Positions 17,768 to 24,741 of a stretch of DNA of 64,000 nucleotides are shown here, in pieces; position 1 is the first letter of the stretch, and every line of letters starts with the position of its first letter. Under the pieces are notes generated by a model, which saw only the letters and a list, made by a program, of their open reading frames with translations, did no database searches and was not told the DNA's origin. The translations under genes were made by a program, and so were the position numbers. Location of the stretch: NCBI GenBank assembly GCA_965242605.1, contig CBDESS010000003.1, positions 186,001 to 250,000 of the forward strand. Reading direction: 5' to 3'. The DNA comes from JAAXHF01 sp965242605. GTDB taxonomy: Bacteria > Desulfobacterota > Binatia > Bin18.

Positions 17768-18925
17768 ATGTCTGATACCGGGATTAAAGACGAGGTCCGC
17801 AACATTGAATGTCCGGCGTTTGATAACCCGGCCTTTCACATCCCGCCGCGGCTGGAGGAGGCAACTGTTGCGCTGGTGACATCGGCCTCACTCCACCATC
17901 CTGAGCAGGACGACTTTGCCCCAATGGATACCAGCTACCGGGTGCTTGACGGCTCGCGGCGTGACTATCTGGTCGGGCACTGGAGTCCGAACTTCGACAC
18001 CTCGGGCGTGGCGGTTGACCTGAACGTGGTGTTCCCAATTGACAGGCTTGATGAACTCGCCGCCCAAGGCACACTTGGCAGGGTGGCCGACCAGCACCTC
18101 GCCTATGCCGGCAACCAGTTTGATCTGGCCCAGATTCGCATGGACGGCGGACCGGCCGGGGCGGCCTATCTGCGCGAACGGGGCGTTGACGTCGTCGTGC
18201 TGACCCCGGTGTGACCGCTCTGCACGCGTACCGTGAGTACGCTGGCCCACATCTTTGAGGCGGCCGGTATGGCCACGATCGTCTTGGGTTCAATCCGTGA
18301 GCAGCTGCTTAATACAGCCCCGCCGCGTGGTCTGTTCTGCGACTTCCCGCTCGGCCGTCCACTCGGCAAGCCCGGCGACGCAGCCTTCCAGCACCGGGTC
18401 CTGGCCCACGGATTTTCCCTGCTGGAGCGCAACCGGCAGACTGTAGAAGATTTTCCTGAGCGGGTGACTGACCAGGACTCCGAGACCCTGGTCTGCTCAC
18501 TGCCGCCCCGCTACGATCCAGACGCCCATCCCGCGGTGGATGAGGCGCGCGGCCTGCGGGCCGCCTACGACCGGGCGGTAGCCCGGCACGGCAACCGCGT
18601 TGCCGCCGGTCGCACGGTCGGCCCGGACGATATCCCGGCCGCGCTCGAAGCCTTCATCCGTATTGCCCAGGGCACGCCGTGGAAAGACGCCAGGATCCCC
18701 GGCATTCCGGCTCGGGTGGCCCAGGACATCCGGGGCTATTATGAGACCGCGGCCCTGGCGATCTCCGATCATACCCCGGCGGCCTGGGCCGGCATGCGCT
18801 GGTATCGGGACTCGACCAAGGCCGGCGAGGTCATCCGTTCGGCTCAACTGGCCATGAAAAACGCTGGCGTTCGGCGCGACCTGTGGGCTTTTCTGCTGCC
18901 GCTGGACAGCATCCCTGCGACCTGA
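17768..18925 (+). CDS. GrdB-like selenoprotein with in-frame UGA (Sec149)
   Basis: Two open segments in one frame are separated only by TGA 18212-18214. Read through, the protein has 385 residues and the junction becomes VLTPV-U-PLCTRTVSTLAH. A U-x-x-C redox motif at this place is the hallmark of the glycine/sarcosine/betaine reductase selenoprotein B family, including the stand-alone GrdB-like proteins of Deltaproteobacteria. Both halves are well conserved in style (HPEQDDFAPMDTSYRV before; CDFPLGRPLGKPGD after). A stem-loop at 18226-18242 fits a bacterial SECIS. Co-directional with the amidohydrolase and the flavin oxidoreductase. No selA, selB, selD or tRNA-Sec gene is seen in this window. 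Confidence 0.85.
18226..18242 (+). promoter_or_regulatory. Candidate bacterial SECIS stem-loop
   Basis: GCGTAC-CGTGA-GTACGC forms a perfect 6-bp stem with a 5-nt loop that contains GU in the RNA. It begins 12 bases after the in-frame TGA and its loop lies about 18-22 bases from it, the distance at which SelB recognises SECIS hairpins in bacterial coding regions. Lower stem pairs are imperfect. Confidence 0.6.
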
Positions 18926-18942
18926 CAAAGGAGGAATACACT

Positions 18943-19818
18943 ATGGATATTGGCATTCTGATCCCAGCCACCTCGGACACCAGAAACATCGCTGCAATTG
19001 CCCAGCGGATCGAGAGCCTGGGCTTTGAGTCGCTCTGGATTCCCGAACACCCGGTGATTCCGGTTGGCTTCAAAACCGAGGTGCCGGGCGGGGGAAGACT
19101 GCCCCAGCATTACAACCGCTGGGCAGACCCGTTTGTGGCCCTGACGATGGCCGCAGCCGCTACCGCACGGCTCAAGCTGGCGACCGGCATTTGTTTATTC
19201 CCGGAGCGTGAGCCGCTGATCACGGCCAAGGTCATTGCCAGCCTCGACATGTACTCCAACGGGCGGGTGATGATCGGGGTCGGTGCCGGCTGGCTGCGCG
19301 AAGAGACCGAGGTCATGGGCACCAGTTTTCGGCTGCGGTGGAGACGCCTGCGCGAGACAACCGAAGCGCTCCGCATCTGCTGGACCCAGGACGAGCCCAG
19401 CTATCAGGGCGAAATGGTCCAGTTCCCGCCCGTCTACTGCGATCCCAAACCGGCCCAGCCGTCCGGTCCACCGATCTTCCTGGGCGGACATGTGCCAAAA
19501 GCCTTGGAACGGGTCGCCCGCAGCTACGACGGCTGGTGTCCGCTGGCGTTTGACCCTGAGGACTATAAAACAAAAGTGTACAGGATTCGGGACATGACCA
19601 AAGCGGCCGGCCGTGACCCGGACGCGCTGGAGATGTCGGCGTTTGTCGATCCCAAAGACGGCACCTTGTCAGCCGACGAGTTAGCCGCCTTCCGGGATGC
19701 CGGCGCAAGTCGGATCGTCCTCTTCTCACAGCCGTTTGCCAAAGAGATTGCCGAAGGCAACCCGCTCGGCTGCATCGACCGGGTAGCCCCGGTCGTAGAG
19801 CGGGCACAGACCGTGTAG
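18943..19818 (+). CDS. LLM-class (F420/FMN-dependent) oxidoreductase
   Basis: ATG 18943 follows AAAGGAGGA by 7 bases and is 17 bases after the selenoprotein stop. 291 residues of luciferase-like TIM barrel: RIESLGFESLWIPEHP, RLKLATGICLFPEREP, SNGRVMIGVGAGWLREE, IFLGGHVPKALERVARSYDGW. The last motif and the TGICL strand are typical of the TIGR03619-type F420-dependent group. Likely hydride transfer to or from a small organic substrate in the same pathway as the upstream amidohydrolase and selenoprotein. No F420 biosynthesis gene is in view, so cofactor is unproven. Confidence 0.88.
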   Translation: MDIGILIPATSDTRNIAAIAQRIESLGFESLWIPEHPVIPVGFKTEVPGGGRLPQHYNRWADPFVALTMAAAATARLKLATGICLFPEREPLITAKVIASLDMYSNGRVMIGVGAGWLREETEVMGTSFRLRWRRLRETTEALRICWTQDEPSYQGEMVQFPPVYCDPKPAQPSGPPIFLGGHVPKALERVARSYDGWCPLAFDPEDYKTKVYRIRDMTKAAGRDPDALEMSAFVDPKDGTLSADELAAFRDAGASRIVLFSQPFAKEIAEGNPLGCIDRVAPVVERAQTV

Positions 19819-20168
19819 GCGGCCGGGTCTCGGGTAAAGCCTGGTGAGGCGGCTGGAGAGAGCGGCTGGACCGGGCACTAGCGCCTGGGCGGGCGCTGGG
19901 CCGGAGGTGGGCCACATGCTCAGCGCTGACCTGGCCTTTGTCGATACGCAGGCTAAAGCCACAGTCCGGGTTATGACACACCCGGACTTTGAACGGGATG
20001 TCGCCCCCGTGCGATCCATAGTCCGAGAGGGGGACGAGCGCCCCCTGACTACATGCCCGGCAGACTGGCTATTCCTTTGGGACCATACACAAAATCTGCA
20101 AAACCTGAATGAGCGCTCGATCTCTGTACGAAGAGCAGGGCCGGAAAACAAGGGAGAACCAGCGAAAA
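19819..20168 (+). other. Gap without a convincing gene
   Basis: An open plus-strand frame from 19844 contains a protein-like stretch (MTHPDFERDVAPVRSIVREG), but no ribosome binding site, recognisable domain or sensible start. Nothing else is apparent. Confidence 0.3.
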
Positions 20169-20375
20169 TCAGGCCGCCACTTTTTTGACCGCGTCTTCAA
20201 CCACCGTGCCACACAAGAACTCGGGGCTCATCCCGGCCCACAGCTCGGCCGGTACTGGTCAAACATCTTGCCCCAGCTCCAGGTGTTCCGCTCCGGAGAA
20301 AGATAGCGATCGACGCATGGACTGGCCTCCGACCTGCTTCAAGCAGTCCAGGAACCCGGGCTCGAACTCAACCAT
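20169..20375 (-). pseudogene. Short decayed coding fragment
   Basis: From ATG 20375 one frame reads MVEFEPGFLDCLKQVGGQSM. Other frames continue with YLSPERNTWSWGKMFDQYRP, then LWAGMSPEFLCGTVVEDAVK and a stop at 20169. Joined, the pieces look like the C-terminal 65-70 residues of an enzyme, with two frameshifts. I cannot name the family. Confidence 0.35.
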
Positions 20376-20550
20376 ATGCCTGTATCCTCTTCTTTCCCGC
20401 ACGTTACCCGCCGGCCAGGGCAAGCGGGGCAGGGGGGATGGGGACACCCTTGCTCTTCGCCTCCCCGTGCAGCATACTCTACCGGCTGGCCCTGCCAACG
20501 CTCGTGACACCTGCCACAGCCCGGCTCCGCCTCCTGAAAGGAGTTTTTGG

Positions 20551-22179
20551 ATGGATATGTCCCCTCAGTTCTCGAAGATTCTTGGCTGCCTTAGCGTCCT
20601 TGGTCTGGTCTTGCTGTCCGCGGCTGAGTCGCCGGCGATTATCAATCTGCGCGACGACTTGGAGCTCGAAGGCTTTATACAGAGCCAGTTTGTGCTGCGT
20701 ACTCCCCAGTACCAGGACGCCACCCTCGTCGTCCAGCGCAACACCGTGCAGTTAGAAAATACCTGGAACTTTGTCCAAAACAGCCGGACCTCGCTCGGCG
20801 AGCTGTCAACCGGATTCATTGAAGAGGCGACTTTCAAGCTCATCTACCGCTTTGCCTACGATTCGACCTATGACCTCTCCGACTCGCGGCGCGACCACTT
20901 CAGCAAAGGCCGCCGCTCTCGCCTGAAATACGAGAACTGGATCCGGGAAGCTTACGTGGACCTGGCCATCCCGCCCATCACCCTGCGCATCGGTCGTCAG
21001 CAGGTCATCTGGGGCGAAACCGACACCTTCCGGGCGCTCGATGTCATTAACCCGCTCGATACCTCCTGGCACTGGAGCCGCGAGCCCTGGGAAGATATCC
21101 GCTTCCCGCTGTTTATGACCCGCGCCATCTACGACATTGGCAAGTTCGGGCCGTTTGAGGAGTCGTTTATCGAGGGCATCTGGATCCCCGGCGATTTCAA
21201 GCCCAACCGCGGCTGCGGCAACCCCTATCGGCCGTGGTGTTTTTACGGCTCGCGCCGGCGGGGGCCGGTCAATACGGCTATTCTGGACGGCGGGGTGGTT
21301 GACCTGGTCACCGAGACACGGAATAAAAAACCTGACTGGCAGCTGAAAAACAGCGAAATCGGCCTGCGCTTCAAGGCCGTCTACGGGCTGGTTGACTTTG
21401 GCCTGCACTACTTCTGGACCCTGTCCGACTCGACCGGGGTCAAGGTCCGCAACGACCGTACCGGTCCTGTCACCGACGATGTCCTGACGGTCCCGGTTGA
21501 CCTGGTCAACCCGCGCAGCCACGTCATTGGCGTGTCGGCCAACTATTCCGAAGAAGTCTATACCCAGGCCGTCTACCGGATCGAAGCCACCTATACCACC
21601 GGCATCCCGATGACGCTCGACACGCGCGACCCGCGCGGCGTCCCGCGGCGGCTGGACAAGGACAACAACGGCTACAAGACCACCGAGGAAACCCTGCTGA
21701 TGCTGGCCTTTGACCGGCCAACCTGGATTCGACCGCTGAACAACATGCGGACCTTTTTCATCAGCGGTCAGGTGTTCTGGCAGCACTACACCGACTACAA
21801 CCGCTTTTTCCGGGGCGTGCCGTCGGCCCACCGGGCGATCGATCCCGGCTCGGGCGACATCATCCCTGGCCGGTACATCAGCGTCAACACCGACCGCATC
21901 TTTGAAGACCGGATGGTCGCCACCCTGTCGGCCTCAACCATCTACGGCCCTGGAGGCTTGGTCCAGCCGCTGGTCGCGGTGGCCTATAATCCCCTGTGGA
22001 CGACCTTCTATAACCGAGTGCAGGTTGAGTACCTGTATTCCAACCATCTGGTCTTTCGTCTGACCCACGACATTTACTGGGGCAAGTCCACCGAAGAGCC
22101 GTGGTTTATCGGCGGCCGGTTTGGCGGCGGGTATAATAATCGGAACGAGACGGTGTTTACCGCCATCTTTCAGTTTTGA
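20551..22179 (+). CDS. DUF1302 family outer-membrane beta-barrel protein
   Basis: Start ATG 20551 with GAAAGGAG upstream; a 29-residue signal peptide, then about 510 residues rich in alternating aromatic strands. Hallmarks of DUF1302: an N-terminal strand LELEGFIQSQFVLRTPQ, the IPPITLRIGRQQVIWGETD segment, NPLDTSWHWSREPWEDIRFP, and a terminal phenylalanine (FTAIFQF) recognised by the BAM complex. The family is often encoded near DUF1329 proteins in degraders of hydrophobic compounds, and here a DUF1329 gene lies 10 kb upstream. Likely transports or binds a hydrophobic substrate at the outer membrane. That role is inferred. Confidence 0.82.
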   Translation: MDMSPQFSKILGCLSVLGLVLLSAAESPAIINLRDDLELEGFIQSQFVLRTPQYQDATLVVQRNTVQLENTWNFVQNSRTSLGELSTGFIEEATFKLIYRFAYDSTYDLSDSRRDHFSKGRRSRLKYENWIREAYVDLAIPPITLRIGRQQVIWGETDTFRALDVINPLDTSWHWSREPWEDIRFPLFMTRAIYDIGKFGPFEESFIEGIWIPGDFKPNRGCGNPYRPWCFYGSRRRGPVNTAILDGGVVDLVTETRNKKPDWQLKNSEIGLRFKAVYGLVDFGLHYFWTLSDSTGVKVRNDRTGPVTDDVLTVPVDLVNPRSHVIGVSANYSEEVYTQAVYRIEATYTTGIPMTLDTRDPRGVPRRLDKDNNGYKTTEETLLMLAFDRPTWIRPLNNMRTFFISGQVFWQHYTDYNRFFRGVPSAHRAIDPGSGDIIPGRYISVNTDRIFEDRMVATLSASTIYGPGGLVQPLVAVAYNPLWTTFYNRVQVEYLYSNHLVFRLTHDIYWGKSTEEPWFIGGRFGGGYNNRNETVFTAIFQF

Positions 22180-22191
22180 GGGGAAGCCCGG

Positions 22192-22971
22192 ATGTCCATC
22201 GGTGTTGTTTGAGCCCGTCGCGGGCTGGCTGTCGCCCTCGGCCTCGGGCTGGGCCTGCCGGCCTGCCAGCCGCCGGTTGAGCCACAGGTCTATACAGTGC
22301 GCGGTGTGGTCAAACACCTGACGCCGGAGCAGAATCGGGTCACGATCGCTCATCAGGAAATCCCCGGCTTTATGCCAGCTATGACGATGGAGTGCGAGGT
22401 CAGAGACCCCGCTGTCCTGAGCGGCCTCAGCCCTGAGGACACGGTCCGCTTCAGCCTGGAACACCGCTCCAGCAGCCTGTCCCTGCCTGCCGTCAAGCGT
22501 CTGGCCGACGCCGCGGCCCACCGAGCGGCCAGACACCGGCCTGTGGAGCGGGCCGCCCCGGACCGGCCCGGACGAGGGGCATGCAGCGCAGCAGTCGGGT
22601 GCCTTCACCCCGTTTCCTGCCCCGGATTTCCGCTGACCGACCAGGACGACCAACCGTTTGGTCTGTCGAGCCTGCGCGGCAAAGTCGTCCTGCCGGACTT
22701 CATCTTTACCCATTGTCCCGGCTGAGATACCCTGATGGTGGCCACCGCATACGGTGCCGGGTATCGGGGTGGCTCGGACGGCATTCTCGATCATCGCCTG
22801 CTGACCTGTGTGATTGACCGGGATGGTCTGGTGGTGCAGATGTTTGAGGGCGCTCAGCACAGCGTGGATGAGCTGCTGGCCGCGCTGGAGCCACTTCTGG
22901 TCTCAGCGCGGCCGCCTCAGCCGTCGTCAAAACTGATAGCCTCGGCGTCGTCAAGCACGTTGAGCAGGTAG
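22192..22971 (+). pseudogene. Broken CusF-SCO1 copper protein
   Basis: One frame shows a lipoprotein signal with lipobox LPAC, a CusF-like copper-binding domain (VTIAHQEIPGFMPAMTME), then the start of an SCO1/SenC thioredoxin domain (LRGKVVLPDFIFTHCPG) and its end (ILDHRLLTCVIDRDGLVVQM). TGA codons lie in the signal peptide (22210-22212) and right after CPG (22723-22725). About 50 residues, including the second copper-binding Cys of CxxxC, are missing at the second stop. The normal stop is also lost and the frame runs into rpoH antisense. SCO proteins deliver copper to cytochrome oxidase. This copy should be inactive. Confidence 0.65.
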
Positions 22972-23903
22972 GCTTTGAGCTTCTTTTTGAGCTGTCCCTC
23001 AAGCTGCCGCACGCGCTCGCGGCTCAGCCCATACCGGTCGGCAATGTCCTGAAGGGTGTGCGGCCGGTCGGCCATCAGCCGTTGCTCAAAAATGGTCCTG
23101 TCGCGTCCCGACAGCTGCTCGGCAAAGGCGGCGATGTGGTCGCGTATCAGCCGCTGGTCATGGGCGGTTTCCACTTGGCGCTCGGGTGAAGCTGAGGGGT
23201 CGGCAACCATGTCTTCCAGCGAGGCACCCTGGTCTTCCAGCGAGGCACCCTGTTGCGCGCCGTGAAGCGGCAGGCTGAGCGAGGTGTCCGGGGCGGCCAG
23301 GCGTTGCTCCATCTCGACGACATCGTCTTCTGAAACATCGAGGCGCTGGGCGATCAGCCTGGTGCTGGGCACAAAGCCCTGGGCTTCCAGCCGTTCCTTT
23401 TCACGCCGCAGGTTGTAGAAGAGTTTGCGCTGGGCGCGGGTGGTGGCGATCCTGACCAGGCGAAAGTTCTGGAGCAGGAAGCGCAACATATAGGCCCGGA
23501 CCCACCACACCGCATAGGACGGGAAGCGCACCCCGCGGTACGGGTCAAACTTCTGGACCGCTTCCATCAGACCAAGATTGCCCTCTTGAATCAGCTCCAG
23601 CAGTTGTTCGTTGGCGTGCTGGTACTCCCGGGCCAGCTTGACCACCAGCCGCAGATTGCCGGTCACCAGGCGGTAGGCGGCCCGCAGGTCGCCGTACTCT
23701 TTGTACTCAACGGCCAGGTCGTGCTCTTCTTCAGGGCTCAGCAGCGGGTAGCGCCCAATAGCCGCAAAATAGCGCTGGAGCGGGTCGTACAGGACAAGGT
23801 CTTGACCCGAGTCGTCCGCCGGCTCCGGGACAGGCTCAAGGATGACCGGGGGGGTACACTCCTCGGCCGCAGCCGGCGAGCCGTGGTCTTGTTTTTCGCC
23901 CAT
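22917..23903 (-). CDS. rpoH: RNA polymerase sigma factor, sigma-32 (RpoH) type
   Basis: 328 residues from ATG 23903. Region 1.2/2: YDPLQRYFAAIGRYPLLSPE, NLRLVVKLAREY, LIQEGNLGLMEAVQKFDPYR, FPSYAVWWVRAYMLRFL. The RpoH-box-like QRKLFYNLRREKERL follows region 2.4, which favours the heat-shock class over RpoD. Region 4 ends with LQDIADRYGLSRERVRQLEG, the -35 reading helix. A 21-bp tandem duplication near 23210-23255 gives QGASLED twice. It probably controls heat-shock or envelope-stress genes. It is the first of a minus-strand housekeeping block with adk and lptFG upstream. Confidence 0.85.
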   Translation of the reverse strand: MGEKQDHGSPAAAEECTPPVILEPVPEPADDSGQDLVLYDPLQRYFAAIGRYPLLSPEEEHDLAVEYKEYGDLRAAYRLVTGNLRLVVKLAREYQHANEQLLELIQEGNLGLMEAVQKFDPYRGVRFPSYAVWWVRAYMLRFLLQNFRLVRIATTRAQRKLFYNLRREKERLEAQGFVPSTRLIAQRLDVSEDDVVEMEQRLAAPDTSLSLPLHGAQQGASLEDQGASLEDMVADPSASPERQVETAHDQRLIRDHIAAFAEQLSGRDRTIFEQRLMADRPHTLQDIADRYGLSRERVRQLEGQLKKKLKAYLLNVLDDAEAISFDDG

Positions 23904-24061
23904 TTTTCTGGCTTCCCCTCTGAACGGCGTGTATTCAAGCCGGGCGGGCTTCACGGTCTGCTGAAAAGTTAGCGGTTTGTGTACGACAACAATGTGGCCG
24001 GGCCGGCCGAGGGCTGAGCGCCGCTCTGGGGGGCTGGTCAAGCCGCGGCGACATGGCCCCG

Positions 24062-24693
24062 CTAGCCGGCGTCCAGGGCTGCCGTGATACGCCGCGTGAC
24101 CTCTTCAGGCGCGGCATTCCCGTCAACGCGCCTGACAAGGCCCTGTTCTTCATAGAAAGGGATGATCGGGGCGGTTTCTGAGTGGTATTTCTCAAGCCGG
24201 GCGGCACACGCTTGGGCCGTGTCGTCTTTGCGCTGAATGACCCGGTCGGCAATGCCTGGCGGTGGTGGTCGGAAGCTCAGGTGATAAATCTCGCCCGTCC
24301 CGGGGTCTGAGCGACGGCCGGTAATCCGCTCCACGATCAGGGCATCAGGAACCTCGATCAGCACAACGGCGTCAAGGCGGACGCCGGCGTTTTTGAGGTT
24401 GACGTTGAGCGCTTCGGCCTGGGGCCGGGTGCGCGGAAAGCCGTCAAGCATAAAACCCCTGGCGCAGTCCGGCTTGGCAATCCGTTCGATAATCATGGCT
24501 ATCACCAGATCATCCGGAACAAGCTGGCCGGCTTTCATATACCGTCGGCCTGTTGGCCGAGCCGCGTCCCCTCGGCAACCGTGGCCCGCAGCATATCGCC
24601 GCTGGAAATATGGGTAATCTGAAATGTATCGACCAAGAAGGCCGCCTGGGTTCCTTTGCCCGCCCCCGGTGGGCCAACCAGAATCATACGCAT
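24062..24693 (-). CDS. adk: Adenylate kinase (frameshifted in this sequence)
   Basis: ATP + AMP to 2 ADP. Start ATG 24693 after GGGAGG. Frame one gives ILVGPPGAGKGTQAAFLV (P-loop), HISSGDMLRA and LGQQAD. At 24542-24545 one base is missing and frame two continues as YMKAGQLVPDDLV, then GFMLDGFPRTRPQAEAL, VERITGRRSDPGTGEIY and RKDDTAQACAARLEKYH. The LID carries no zinc-finger cysteines. All catalytic parts are present across the two frames, and an essential gene should not be dead, so the shift is most likely a sequence error. Lies between rpoH and the lptFG fusion on the same strand. Confidence 0.85.
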
Positions 24694-24741
24694 ATCCGCA
24701 TACCTCCCGGGGGCCGACTGTGCCATGCCGGGCGCGCGTTT

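Noticed and set aside
16502..17839. 445-codon minus-strand ORF over the amidohydrolase
   Set aside because: Antisense shadow; the plus strand carries clear amidohydrolase motifs.
20806..21831. 341-codon minus-strand ORF over the DUF1302 gene
   Set aside because: Antisense shadow of an intact outer-membrane protein gene.
22723..22725. In-frame TGA after CPG in the SCO1-like gene as a second selenocysteine
   Set aside because: The following sequence lacks the second half of the CxxxC motif and about 50 residues, there is another in-frame TGA in the signal peptide, and no hairpin is evident. Gene decay explains it better.
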